Source: Acidimicrobiales bacterium | GTDB lineage: Bacteria > Actinomycetota > Acidimicrobiia > Acidimicrobiales > SZUA-35 | NCBI GenBank assembly: GCA_041394265.1 | Contig: JAWKIO010000005.1 | Location: 310,001 to 374,000, forward strand | Direction: 5' to 3' | DNA length: 64,000 nt | Part shown: positions 24,554 to 33,175 of the stretch, piece after piece | How the letters are laid out: each line of letters opens with the position of its first letter | Position numbering within the stretch: the stretch's first letter is position 1 | The notes under the pieces: generated by a model | The model's input: only the letters and a program-made list of their open reading frames with translations | Databases searched by the model: none | What the model was told of the DNA's origin: nothing | Translations under genes and position numbers: made by a program

Positions 24554-25426
24554 ATGCGCTTTCCTCGAACCGCCGCCGGCCGGACCCTGACGACGTTGGC
24601 CCTTCTCATAGTCGTTGCTGGATGTTCGTCCGAAACCGGGTACATCGCAACGAGCAACGACGTCGGCCACGTTCATGAACTCGTCGAAGGTGAGGATGGG
24701 TTACTCATCGCGACGCACAGCGGGTTGTTCAACATCGAAGAGAGCGACACCGCCGTGCTTGTTGGCGATGGTCGCCATGACCTCATGGCTCTTGCCGTTG
24801 CAGCGGATGGGAGTTTGGTTGCTAGCGGCCATCCGGACCTCAGAGATCCTGACTGGCAGCGCGATGGCAAACCGCCTCACATGGGCTTGGCCCGCAGCGT
24901 CGACGGCGGCGTCGATTGGCAGCAATCGAACTTGGTTGGCGAGGCGGACTTCCACGCGATCGTCCCACTGACCGAAGGCGGCTACATCGCTGCGGAGTCC
25001 TCGGGTTCGATCATGTCGAGCCCGAACGGGATCGATTGGGACACGCTCGCGGAACTCGAGCTACGAGACCTGGTCGTGAACCCGACAACGCCCCTTCACC
25101 TCCTTGGCACCACCTACGCTGATGAGTTGCAGGAGAGCATCGATGGCGGAGCGAACTGGAGTCTTGTGGAAGATGCTCCGCCCGTTGCGCTCCTTCAATG
25201 GACCGGAGCAGGCATCGTAGGCATCCGACCGGAGGGCACCCTTCTGACCGCGTCGTCACCCGCCGGCCCCTGGACAAATCGTGCCGTGGTCAGCGGCAAG
25301 CCCGAAGCATTGCTTGTTGGCGAGAACCTCGTGTGGGTTGCGCTGGAGGGCGGCATCGTGGTCTTTGCACCCGATGCCGACGGCCCCTTCACCACCCTCT
25401 ACGCTGCACCGCCCGCCGACGACTGA
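24554..25426 (+). CDS. BNR/sialidase-like beta-propeller lipoprotein (F510_1955-type)
   Basis: The 290-residue product has a lipoprotein signal (TLALLIVVAGCSS). It contains repeated propeller blades: HVHELVEGEDGLLIATHSGLFNI, LMALAVAADGSLVASGHPD, LARSVDGGVDWQQSNLVGEADFHAI, AESSGSIMSSPNGIDWDTLAEL, and LQESIDGGANWSLVEDAPP, with Asp-box-like S-x-D-G-G-x-x-W. This small-propeller family is annotated as glycosylhydrolase by homology and recurs in actinobacterial copper loci; a catalytic role is not evident. The BlaI-type operator abuts its start. Confidence 0.8.
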   Translation: MRFPRTAAGRTLTTLALLIVVAGCSSETGYIATSNDVGHVHELVEGEDGLLIATHSGLFNIEESDTAVLVGDGRHDLMALAVAADGSLVASGHPDLRDPDWQRDGKPPHMGLARSVDGGVDWQQSNLVGEADFHAIVPLTEGGYIAAESSGSIMSSPNGIDWDTLAELELRDLVVNPTTPLHLLGTTYADELQESIDGGANWSLVEDAPPVALLQWTGAGIVGIRPEGTLLTASSPAGPWTNRAVVSGKPEALLVGENLVWVALEGGIVVFAPDADGPFTTLYAAPPADD

Positions 25427-25450
25427 ACGGTCAGCGCTCGAGCTCAGCCA

Positions 25451-26371
25451 TCAGAAGTTGCAGATGTGGCCGACGAACTCTGCGAGATGAAGTACCTGCA
25501 CTGAGGCAGCGGTACTGACGATGCCGAGAATGGCCACCGCAACCGCAGCTCCGAAGAGGAGAGACGCTGGCGAGGCAGGTGCTCCGATGAGAGCTGCAAC
25601 CCGCTGGACGGATGCTCCCCCCTTGAAGTGAGCAGTCGAGGCCAACTGGTCGACATCATCCTGGCTGTCGGAGTATTCCGACAGCGAGACTGCCGCTCGG
25701 GCGATGGCAGTTGCAACGAGTTCCCGGTCGCCGCCGACCGCCTTGACGGCAGCCTCGTCGGCGCAGCGTTCGGTTGCGAGACGGATCTGGGTCGCCAACG
25801 GAGCGAGCAGAGGAACCGCGGCGACAGCAATCGCTGCGACGGCAAGGTGCCGGTCGTGGTGCTGGTCGAGGTGGGCCCGCTCATGAGCGAAGAGCACCCG
25901 ACGCTCTTCCGGCCTCAGCAGTTGGAGAATGCCTTTTGAGACCACCACACAGCCCGGGCGCCCAGGTGCTGCATACGCGATGGGTTCGGGCGTCTCGAGC
26001 ACCAGCAAGCGGCGCCCCTTTGTGCCAGCCACCGCCCAGCGGCGGAGGCTGAACACCCGGTACACGCGATACGCGATAGCACCGAGTGCAGCAACGGCGG
26101 GAAGGCCGATGGCGTAGCTGATCTGGTCATGAAGTGGGATTGCTGGGCACCAGGCCACGAGCTGTTCGATGAAGGCCGTGCGAGCGAGCAGACCGGCCGA
26201 CAGCATCCCGACGGCACTCAATGCGCTGAAGGCGGCAACGGCAGCAACAGCCGTGAGGGCGCGCAGAGCGAAGGCTGGTCGCATCGTCAAGGGTGCGTGC
26301 CCAGCGATGACACCGAGGGAGATACCGACGAGCGCGGGCAGCAGCATGACGAGGGTTGCGACAAGACTCAT
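25451..26371 (-). CDS. M56-family membrane metallopeptidase (second copy)
   Basis: The 306-residue protein has N-terminal helices (SLVATLVMLLPALVGISLGVIAG and three more), a zinc-protease domain with HExxH in RRVLFAHERAHLDQHHDRH, and ATERCADEAAVKAVGGD giving the distal E-x3-D ligand, plus a C-terminal helix. It has no penicillin-binding sensor domain. The start overlaps the blaI stop by 4 bases (26368-26371). Only low similarity to the copy at 15554 is visible, so the two pairs are not a recent duplication. Confidence 0.9.
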   Translation of the reverse strand: MSLVATLVMLLPALVGISLGVIAGHAPLTMRPAFALRALTAVAAVAAFSALSAVGMLSAGLLARTAFIEQLVAWCPAIPLHDQISYAIGLPAVAALGAIAYRVYRVFSLRRWAVAGTKGRRLLVLETPEPIAYAAPGRPGCVVVSKGILQLLRPEERRVLFAHERAHLDQHHDRHLAVAAIAVAAVPLLAPLATQIRLATERCADEAAVKAVGGDRELVATAIARAAVSLSEYSDSQDDVDQLASTAHFKGGASVQRVAALIGAPASPASLLFGAAVAVAILGIVSTAASVQVLHLAEFVGHICNF

Positions 26372-26715
26372 TTCAGGAGCTTTTTCAGTGCCTTGGCGTC
26401 GGCCGATCCGAGTGTCTCGACGAACGAACTCAGGACGGCCATGCGATCGCCGGAAACCTCGAGGGTGTCTTGCATCTGGGCGGCGCGGTGCGCTGCTTCA
26501 GATTGAACAGCCGAGTAGCAGTAGGCACGGCCCTGGCGTTCTCGATCGAGGAGGTCCTTCTGCCAGAGTCGGGTGAGGATGGTCATCACGGTGGTGTACG
26601 CCAGTTCGGGTGCGACCGCCTGGTGCACGTCGGCCGGCGTGACCGGCTCGGCGCTACCCCAAACGAACTCCATCACCAGATCTTCGAGTGCACCCATGGC
26701 TCGCTTCGGTGCCAT
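26368..26715 (-). CDS. blaI: BlaI/MecI/CopY-family repressor (second copy)
   Basis: ATG 26715 is chosen because GGAGAAA lies 6-12 bases upstream, giving 115 residues. The sequence reads AMGALEDLVMEFVWGSAEPVTPADVHQAVAPELAYTTVMTILTRLWQKDLLDRERQGRAYCYSA, the standard winged helix of the family. No operator is seen in the 135 bases upstream. The copC-copD gene ends there on the same strand, so blaI and the M56 gene may be read from the copC-copD promoter, which has an operator. That would give autoregulation. Its DNA-recognition helix (YTTVMTILTRL) resembles that of the first copy (YSTVLTILRRL). Confidence 0.92.
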   Translation of the reverse strand: MAPKRAMGALEDLVMEFVWGSAEPVTPADVHQAVAPELAYTTVMTILTRLWQKDLLDRERQGRAYCYSAVQSEAAHRAAQMQDTLEVSGDRMAVLSSFVETLGSADAKALKKLLK

Positions 26716-26850
26716 CAGCTTTTCTCCGTTCTCATAGGTCAAAATCTACCCGGCTCATTGCGGTCGCGTCGTGAGCAACTTCAGGTCGCGGTGGGCTGAT
26801 CGGATCATGGCCTCGTCGGACCGTACCGCATGCCTGTCCACCGGACGCCC

Positions 26851-28491
26851 TCATGAGGCAGCGCCAACGAGTATCGCAGTGACCACGATCACTGCTGCCA
26901 GCGCAATGGCCTCGACCGTGACGATCGCTCGCAGCCGGGCCCCGTTTCGATCCGAATGATCGGCGTCGAGCGCAGGAATCACCACTCTGTGGTTGTAGCC
27001 GCCACAGGCAGCGGCGACGGCGACGATGGCGAGCTTGGCTACGAGCAGCTGCCCCCACGGTGTGGTCCACAGCTCGCTGACCGAATCCAACACGATGACA
27101 GCGAGAGCAACACCGCTGACACCGACGGCCACAAGCGACACCGACGCGATGACGGAGAACCGCAGGCCCAACTGGAGCGCTCGGTGAGGGTGACCGCCAC
27201 GATGACGTCGCCAGAGGACGACCATTAACATGATGGCACCACCAGCCCAAATCGACCCGGCAAGGAGGTGGACCATGTCGGTGATCCCTGTGAAGAAACG
27301 GTTGCCCCGCGAGACGGTGTGGCCGTCGAAGAGAAACGACAAGCTGACCAACGCGGCCCCGACGAACGCTCCCGCCGATTCCTTCGATACATCCCACGCT
27401 TCATCGCCATCTCGGACGAAGTCCGAATGGCTGCCAGCAGCTGGCGGGCCGCTCGCTCGGTTCTCCGCTGATGGCATCGACCCGCTGGTGGCGCCGACAC
27501 CCGCGAACTCCTTCAGCGCCACGACCGGATCGCTGACACGGTGCGCTTCGACGAAGAACGAGCGCACGCCTGTTGCGAGCAACGTGCCACCAACGAGGCG
27601 AAGTGCGAGCGCTGCACCGGCGACGCTCGTGAGAACCGGCCAGAGCTCGGACCATGAGAGGAGTGATGCCCAGCCATCGCCGCTGTTGACGAGAACTCGG
27701 CCACCGAACGCCAGCAGTCCGCCGATGGCGACGACCCATCCGCTGCGCCGAACCCAGCGCAGCACGTACCAGATGTCTCGCCTCGCGCCCCGCAGAACAG
27801 CGACGGCGAACACGAGCGCTCCGACGCCGATGATTGTTCCGCCGATGCTGAGTGAACGCCCGAGGGTCATGAGGCGATCAGCTCCCGATTCGGACGCGGC
27901 GTCGCTGATCAGGAACTCGTCGAGCTCCACCGCTGCTTGCGGTGCCGCCAGTGCCGCTTCGCTTGCTGGTTCTTGGCCGCGCTCTGCATTCGGGGCGGTG
28001 GCCGCTTCCTCTGAAGCCGATGCGAGGTCACCGACAGCGCTGTCTTGCGTTGACGGCGCTGCCGCCTCGGTCTCACTTCCATCGTCGACTGGGGGTTGCT
28101 CGGCTACGGCCGGGGCGGCGGATGGCAGGAGTTCGAAGGCGTAGGACCCTTCGATCGGATGGAGATCCGGAGCTTTCACTGACCAGCGGACACCAATCTG
28201 CCCGGCCGCGAGTGGTGGATCGAACATGAGGATGAATGTGCGGGTGTCGTCAGTTGACACACTCGCAGGGATCCTGACGTTTCCGTCGCCGTCGAGTACT
28301 TGGAAACCATCACCGGTCTCCTCGGAGTCACCGGTGAAAGAGATGACCAGTTCCGACAGGGGACCTTCGACAACGTCACCGTCGGCCGGGTCTGATGATT
28401 CGAACCCTGTGTGTGCGCCAGCCGGAGCGACCGATCCGAGCAACACGAATATCATGACGGCGGCGAGTGCCGCTCCAAGTCTTCCAACCAC
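26851..28491 (-). CDS. CopC-CopD fusion copper protein (first copy)
   Basis: The GTG start at 28491 has GAGGG upstream, giving 546 residues. It has a signal peptide ending AGAHTGFESSDPADGD, so His is the first mature residue, as in CopC. The CopC domain follows (LVISFTGDSEETGDGFQVLD, VRWSVKAPDLHPIEGSYAFEL with D-x-H). A Ser/Ala/Glu linker leads to eight or so CopD helices containing conserved His (FDGHTVSRGNRFFTGITDMVHLLAGSIWAGG). The protein likely binds periplasmic copper and moves it across the membrane. A paralogue lies at 33176. An operator is 50 bases upstream. Confidence 0.92.
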   Translation of the reverse strand: MVGRLGAALAAVMIFVLLGSVAPAGAHTGFESSDPADGDVVEGPLSELVISFTGDSEETGDGFQVLDGDGNVRIPASVSTDDTRTFILMFDPPLAAGQIGVRWSVKAPDLHPIEGSYAFELLPSAAPAVAEQPPVDDGSETEAAAPSTQDSAVGDLASASEEAATAPNAERGQEPASEAALAAPQAAVELDEFLISDAASESGADRLMTLGRSLSIGGTIIGVGALVFAVAVLRGARRDIWYVLRWVRRSGWVVAIGGLLAFGGRVLVNSGDGWASLLSWSELWPVLTSVAGAALALRLVGGTLLATGVRSFFVEAHRVSDPVVALKEFAGVGATSGSMPSAENRASGPPAAGSHSDFVRDGDEAWDVSKESAGAFVGAALVSLSFLFDGHTVSRGNRFFTGITDMVHLLAGSIWAGGAIMLMVVLWRRHRGGHPHRALQLGLRFSVIASVSLVAVGVSGVALAVIVLDSVSELWTTPWGQLLVAKLAIVAVAAACGGYNHRVVIPALDADHSDRNGARLRAIVTVEAIALAAVIVVTAILVGAAS

Positions 28492-28527
28492 TTACAACCC
28501 TCGATTCGACTGCGAGCGTCGCTCGCA

Positions 28528-29871
28528 TCAATCGATGATATCCGACATCGTGTCGTAGTTGAAGGGGTCGAGTGACCCAATAGTGCGATCCTCGGCCATC
28601 TGGCGTTGTTCGTCCCAGAGGTCCCAGGCCACTGATTGGCGGGGCCGGCGGACAGCGGAGAAGCTGATCGGTTCGCCCTTGGGAACCCGTTGGAGCACAC
28701 GACAGTCAGAACTCAAGCCCATTGGGAGAAGGCCGATCGAGTCGGCCACGTTGTCGGCGAGGCCGTAGGCACAGAATCCACCGATTCCGTCCAAGACATC
28801 ACCGACTTCGAGGTCACGCTTGGCAACGGCGATGACACCCACCACCGGATCACCGACCGGCGTCAGTGTTGCGTCACCGAACAGCGCAACTCGGGCGATC
28901 GTCAGAGGCGTTTCGAGCGGGCCGAGGTGATAAGGCGCGTAGAAGGTGTAGAGCGGGCCGGGGCCCATCTTGTAGACCTCCATGTACCGCCGCCGCCAGA
29001 GTTCCTCCGAGTGGCCGATGATGAAGACGCCGAAGCTCGGTTCCGCCCCGAGCACGTAGTCCACATAGCCCTCGCCTGCGATGAGCTGCTCGGCGTCGAA
29101 CGCCCGATGCGCCTCCCCCACCTCAGCTCGCACCTCTGGGCCAAGCATCCCGCGCTGCAAGACACCCATGCCCGTTCCGTTCGCCAGCGTCGCCATTTCG
29201 AACGCGATCTTCGATCCATCGGCAAAGCCGGCAACCGTCTGAGGTCGCTGCCACACTCGTCGGGCGAACTCCACCTGTGTGTCGGGGTTGCGCTGGTGGT
29301 CGAGCAACGACTTGATGTTGCCGAGCAGGAGCGGGCGGAATCCCCAGCTCTCGACCTGCCGTTTGAGGTTCATGAGGACCCCTGGCTGGTCCCCGTCGAC
29401 GTCGGTCAGGACAACCCCGGCGCGGTCCGCCAGCACCTTGAGGATCGGGCCGAGCGTGGCGTCGAGTTCAGCGTTGAGGAGCACAACGTGTTTCCTCGAA
29501 GCAATCGCCAGCAGCACGGCCGACGCACCGTATTCGACCGTCCCGGTTGCCTCGACGAAGACTTCGGCGTCTGGTGCGAGTGCAGCGAGACCGACGTCGT
29601 CGGTGATCGCCAGCGTCTCGGAGGCGATTGCCGCTTCGAGTTCGTCGATGGTCCGGACCTCGACGAAGTCGTTGACGTCGAGGTTGTCCAGCAGCGTGTG
29701 GATGGTCTCGATGGTGCGGTTGGCGATGATGCGAAGCCGCATCCCGACGCTCGCAGGCCCGAGGAGTTGCATGACGAGACCCTGAGCCGCAAAGCCGGCG
29801 CCACTGAGCGCAACGCCGATCGGGTCTCCGGTCGCTTCTCGCTGCCGCAATGCTGTGTCGACGATGATCAC
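28528..29871 (-). CDS. Homoserine dehydrogenase-like NAD(P) oxidoreductase with SAF domain
   Basis: The 447-residue protein has an N-terminal Rossmann domain (IGVALSGAGFAAQGLVMQL, LRIIANRTIE, EVFVEATGTVEYGA, HVVLLNAELDATLGPIL), a catalytic-type middle (GDQPGVLMNLKRQVESWG, GNIKSLLDHQRNPDT, FADGSKIAFEMATLANGTGMG) and a C-terminal SAF domain (GVIAVAKRDLEVGDVLDGIGGFCAYGLADN). Proteins of this type lie in nucleotide-sugar and branched-sugar gene clusters. Here it is the third gene of an rfbF-methyltransferase operon, 28 bases downstream. Its exact substrate is unknown. Confidence 0.8.
   Translation of the reverse strand: MIIVDTALRQREATGDPIGVALSGAGFAAQGLVMQLLGPASVGMRLRIIANRTIETIHTLLDNLDVNDFVEVRTIDELEAAIASETLAITDDVGLAALAPDAEVFVEATGTVEYGASAVLLAIASRKHVVLLNAELDATLGPILKVLADRAGVVLTDVDGDQPGVLMNLKRQVESWGFRPLLLGNIKSLLDHQRNPDTQVEFARRVWQRPQTVAGFADGSKIAFEMATLANGTGMGVLQRGMLGPEVRAEVGEAHRAFDAEQLIAGEGYVDYVLGAEPSFGVFIIGHSEELWRRRYMEVYKMGPGPLYTFYAPYHLGPLETPLTIARVALFGDATLTPVGDPVVGVIAVAKRDLEVGDVLDGIGGFCAYGLADNVADSIGLLPMGLSSDCRVLQRVPKGEPISFSAVRRPRQSVAWDLWDEQRQMAEDRTIGSLDPFNYDTMSDIID
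28541..28557 (-). promoter_or_regulatory. BlaI/CopY-type operator (copC-copD 1, perhaps blaI 2)
   Basis: TCCGACA TCG TGTCGTA. It lies inside the last codons of the upstream oxidoreductase gene, 50-66 bases before the copC-copD start. Confidence 0.75.
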
Positions 29872-29899
29872 GCGGTCCTCGTTTCGTTGTCCATGATGC

Positions 29900-31207
29900 T
29901 CAGATCACCTGTGCTGCTGGGATGGGGACGATGAATTGCCCGCCCCAGGCCCGAATATGAGACAGCTGCTCGACGATTTCGTCAGTCAGGTTCCACGGCA
30001 GGATCAGCACGAGATCGGGTTGCTCGTCATCGAGTCGCTGCGGATGGTGGACTGGGATCCTGGTTCCCGGAAGGAACCTGCCGATCTTGTACGGGTTGCG
30101 GTCCACTGCGAAGTCGATGAAGTCCTCACGGATGCCGCAGTAGTTGAGGAGTGTGTTGCCTTTCGCGGGAGCCCCGTAGGCAGCAATTCGTTTTCCTTCG
30201 CGTTTGGCCTCGATGAGGACCTCGAGGAGTTGGCGCTTGGTTTCGCGTACCTGTTTCTCGAACCTCGTGTACGTGGTGAGGTCATCGAGACCCGCTGCTT
30301 GCTCCCTCGCACGCAGTTGGTGGACAGCGCCAGTTACTGGCCGGTCGTCGCCGGTGGTGTGACGGGCGTAGATGCGCAGTGATCCCCCGTGGGTCCACAG
30401 CTCTTCGACGTCGAAGATCGTGAGGCCGTGAGCGGCGAAGATCGCTTCCGCTGATTTGAGCGAGAAGTAGCAGAAGTGTTCGTGATAGATCGTGTCGAAC
30501 TGGTTCTGCTCGATGAGCTGAAGCACGTGGGGGAATTCGATCGTGATGGTGCCCTGCGGCGCCAGGATCGTGGTGATCCCCGAAACGAAGTCGTTGAGAT
30601 CGGGAATTTGAGCCAGCACGTTGTTGCCGAGAACCAGGTCGGCGCTCAGCCCGCCCTCGCGCAGCTCCGCTGCCTTGGCCGAGCCGAAGAACGACACGTC
30701 GGTCGGAACCCCGAGCTCGACCGCTGCAACGGCCACGTTCGCAGCCGGTTCGATACCGAGGCACGGGATGCCGGCATCGACGAAGTTCTTGAGCAAGTAA
30801 CCATCATTGCTCGCCAGCTCGACCACCGATGATGACGAATCGAGCTGAAGCCGATCGGTGATCATGGCGACGTAGTCGGCAGCATGACGCAGCCAGGCGT
30901 CGGAGAACGACGAATAGTACGCGTATTCCTCGAAGATCTCGTTGGCGCTCACATACTCGTTGAGTTGCACGAGATAGCAGCTGTCGCAGACCCAGACGTT
31001 GAGCGGATAGAACGGCTCCATCGAGTCGAGTTGATCTGGCGACAGGAAGCTCTGGGAGAGCGGAGCCGAACCAAGGTCAACGACCTTGTGGCGCAGCGAT
31101 CTGCTGCAAAAACGGCAGGTGAACGCCGACAGCGAACTCGACGCCGTCGATCGGTCGGACCCACCCGAGGTCGTGGGTGGAGCGATGGGGTTGGCGGTTG
31201 CGCTCAT
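29900..31207 (-). CDS. Sugar C-methyltransferase (SAM-dependent, zinc-binding N-terminus)
   Basis: ATG 31207 overlaps the rfbF stop by 4 bases, giving 435 residues. The order matches sugar C-methyltransferases such as TylC3-type enzymes: a zinc-binding N-terminal domain (CRFCSRSL and VCDSCYLVQL, two C-x2-C pairs), the SAM motif (VVELASNDGYLLKNF, LGIEPAANVA), LVLGNNVLAQIPDLNDFV, the YHEHFCYFSL catalytic segment, and a C-terminal Rossmann-like domain (RIAAYGAPAKGNTLLNYCGI). It is likely to methylate a nucleotide-linked keto sugar. The operon is under a BlaI-type operator. Confidence 0.87.
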   Translation of the reverse strand: MSATANPIAPPTTSGGSDRSTASSSLSAFTCRFCSRSLRHKVVDLGSAPLSQSFLSPDQLDSMEPFYPLNVWVCDSCYLVQLNEYVSANEIFEEYAYYSSFSDAWLRHAADYVAMITDRLQLDSSSSVVELASNDGYLLKNFVDAGIPCLGIEPAANVAVAAVELGVPTDVSFFGSAKAAELREGGLSADLVLGNNVLAQIPDLNDFVSGITTILAPQGTITIEFPHVLQLIEQNQFDTIYHEHFCYFSLKSAEAIFAAHGLTIFDVEELWTHGGSLRIYARHTTGDDRPVTGAVHQLRAREQAAGLDDLTTYTRFEKQVRETKRQLLEVLIEAKREGKRIAAYGAPAKGNTLLNYCGIREDFIDFAVDRNPYKIGRFLPGTRIPVHHPQRLDDEQPDLVLILPWNLTDEIVEQLSHIRAWGGQFIVPIPAAQVI

Positions 31208-32025
31208 GCGCACTGCTCCATGACGTATTCGCCGGTGCGATCCACGTGTTGGGTCGGATCACATCGGATCCACGGTGCGTTGCCGGCATCCCAGAGCGAT
31301 TCGAGGAAGATCTTGTCGCGGAGCGTGTCCATGCACTGCCAGAAGTCGCCATGCCGGTAGGCCGACAGTTGGCCCTCCGCCGCGAGGCGCTGGAGCGGCT
31401 CACGGGAGAAGTCGATGTCATCGCCATCGATGTAATCGAGGACCTTGGGCTCCAAGACGAAGAAGCCACCGTTGATCCACCCCTCCCCCATCTGGGGCTT
31501 CTCGTTGAATGCAGTGACGACGTCGCCATCGAATTCGATCCGGCCGAACCGAGCAGGTGGCCGAACAGCGGTGAGCGTTGCCAGACGGCCACTCTGCCGA
31601 TGGAAGGCGAGCAAGGCATCCAGATCCACATTGCTCACCCCGTCGCCGTAGGTGACCATGAACGTGCCGTCGATGTGAGAAGCAAGCCGTTTGAGACGTC
31701 CACCGGTTTGGGTGTCGAGACCGGTATCGATCATCGCAATCCGCCAGGCCTCTTCGAGCGACGGCTCGTGACGCGTCACCTCACCACGACCCAAGTCGAC
31801 GGTGAGATCGGATTCCAAGTGGGAGTACTCCGAGAAGTAGCGCTTGATGGAGTGACCCATGTAGCCGAGCGCAAGCACGAAGTCCTGATGCCCGTAGTGA
31901 GCGAAGTGCTTCATGATGTGCCACATGATCGGCCGATCACCAATCTCCACCATCGGCTTCGGCCTCGATGCGGTCTCTTCCGCGAGGCGACTTCCAACGC
32001 CACCCGCCAGGATCACAGTCTTCAT
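31204..32025 (-). CDS. rfbF: Glucose-1-phosphate cytidylyltransferase
   Basis: The 273-residue protein begins MKTVILAGGVGSRLAEETASRPKPMVEIGDRPIMWHIMKH, the nucleotidyltransferase signature with catalytic Arg and Lys. It has YGDGVSNVDLDALL (metal-binding Asp region), RPPARFGRIEFDGD, INGGFFVLEPKVLDYI and WQCMDTLRDK, all in family order. It makes CDP-glucose from glucose-1-phosphate, the entry to CDP-dideoxy and branched sugars. CDP-glucose 4,6-dehydratase is not in the window, so the pathway depends on genes elsewhere. Two BlaI-type operators lie in the divergent region upstream. Confidence 0.93.
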   Translation of the reverse strand: MKTVILAGGVGSRLAEETASRPKPMVEIGDRPIMWHIMKHFAHYGHQDFVLALGYMGHSIKRYFSEYSHLESDLTVDLGRGEVTRHEPSLEEAWRIAMIDTGLDTQTGGRLKRLASHIDGTFMVTYGDGVSNVDLDALLAFHRQSGRLATLTAVRPPARFGRIEFDGDVVTAFNEKPQMGEGWINGGFFVLEPKVLDYIDGDDIDFSREPLQRLAAEGQLSAYRHGDFWQCMDTLRDKIFLESLWDAGNAPWIRCDPTQHVDRTGEYVMEQCA

Positions 32026-32105
32026 TTACTGACCTCCGTAGTCACAGTTCGAGAAGGCCTGCCGATGACTTGACATCAGCACCACCTGGCCCGCTCGATT
32101 CAAAT

Positions 32106-32122
32106 TACTACAGAATGTCGTA
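32106..32122 (-). promoter_or_regulatory. BlaI/CopY-type operator (nucleotide-sugar operon)
   Basis: TACTACA GAA TGTCGTA, a strong match 81 bases upstream of rfbF. It lies in the same intergenic region as the next operator, which faces the hydrolase gene. Confidence 0.8.
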
Positions 32123-32191
32123 GCTTGATAGGTCGGATAGGCCTTTTGGTTCGTTTGACCCAAGCGCTTCCAATGATCCCAACGAGAGTTG

Positions 32192-32208
32192 AACGACACA
32201 ATGTAGTA
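32192..32208 (+). promoter_or_regulatory. BlaI/CopY-type operator (alpha/beta hydrolase)
   Basis: AACGACA CAA TGTAGTA. It ends 8 bases before the ATG at 32217, as at 24536, suggesting a very short or absent leader. Confidence 0.75.
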
Positions 32209-32216
32209 TCCGACCC

Positions 32217-33155
32217 ATGGCAACCTTTGGTCAGCGTCCGGTCGGACCGGGCAGCCTCGTCGTCGGGGCGTTCGTTGCCGGTTGGTTTCAAGCACATCTG
32301 CGTTCGAAATCGGTGAGGGCGTGGGCACCGCCGACCCTCGGTCCCAGTTCGACTCACTCGCTCTATGCACGGTCTGGCGGAGGAGGCAGTGCCATGGTGC
32401 TCCTCCATGGGCTGGTGTCGACCGGTGACATTTTCGGCTCAACGTTCGACACGCTGGCCGAAACCCATCAGCTCGTCGTCCCCGACCTGTTGGGATTCGG
32501 GCGATCGATGGACTCCACTCGTGACGCCTTCTCGCTGGCCGATCACCTCGACGCGCTCGACGACCTTGCCGATCAGCACGGGCTGTTCGACCACCGGTGG
32601 ACGATTGGCGCCCACTCGATGGGATCGTCGTTGGCGCTGCACTGGGCCACACGACATGCCGAGCGGGTCGATCGGATCGTTTGCTGGGGTGCCCCGATTC
32701 ACCAGTCACCGGTCCAAGCCCGACGACAGATCGGGGGCAGTTCGATGGCACGCCTTTTTGCCCTCGATGACGGGCTCGCCGAACAGGCGTGCGCCATCAG
32801 CTGTCGTCACCGCGCCGCCGCAGGTTGGATGAGTTCACTCGCCGAGCCGCGCCTGCCCGTCGCAGTGGCGAGAGCAGCCAGCCTTCACACCTGGCCGGCG
32901 TATCGAGATGCCATGCGTGAACTCGTCATCGAGACCCCATGGCGCGAGCTGATCCTCGAGCTCGATGAGCGCGGCGTCGAGATCAGCCTTGTGTGGGGCA
33001 CCGAAGACCACGTCGGTGATCGTCGCGCAGCTCGGGAGATTCTCACGTCGTGCCGCAACGCCACGATCACCACGGTGCCGGGCGTCGACCATCATCTACC
33101 GCTCTCACATCCAGCGGTCTGTGTCGGCCACCTCGTCGAGAAGAGGTCGATGTGA
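32217..33155 (+). CDS. Alpha/beta-fold hydrolase
   Basis: The 312-residue protein has the core elements in order: AMVLLHGLVSTGDIFGSTFDTLAE (oxyanion HG), LVVPDLLGFGRSMDS, the nucleophile elbow IGAHSMGSSLALHWA (Ser in H-S-M-G-S), the acid in LVWGTEDHVGD and the catalytic His in VPGVDHHLPLSHP. An N-terminal hydrophobic stretch (LVVGAFVAGWF) may be a membrane anchor. The substrate is unknown. It diverges from rfbF, with BlaI-type boxes on both sides of the intergenic region. Confidence 0.82.
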   Translation: MATFGQRPVGPGSLVVGAFVAGWFQAHLRSKSVRAWAPPTLGPSSTHSLYARSGGGGSAMVLLHGLVSTGDIFGSTFDTLAETHQLVVPDLLGFGRSMDSTRDAFSLADHLDALDDLADQHGLFDHRWTIGAHSMGSSLALHWATRHAERVDRIVCWGAPIHQSPVQARRQIGGSSMARLFALDDGLAEQACAISCRHRAAAGWMSSLAEPRLPVAVARAASLHTWPAYRDAMRELVIETPWRELILELDERGVEISLVWGTEDHVGDRRAAREILTSCRNATITTVPGVDHHLPLSHPAVCVGHLVEKRSM

Positions 33156-33175
33156 GGACTGCCCACCTGGCTCCG

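Noticed and set aside
32026..32751. 241-codon minus-strand frame over the alpha/beta hydrolase and operators
   Set aside because: It covers two operators and the well-supported hydrolase gene; Arg/Pro-rich shadow.
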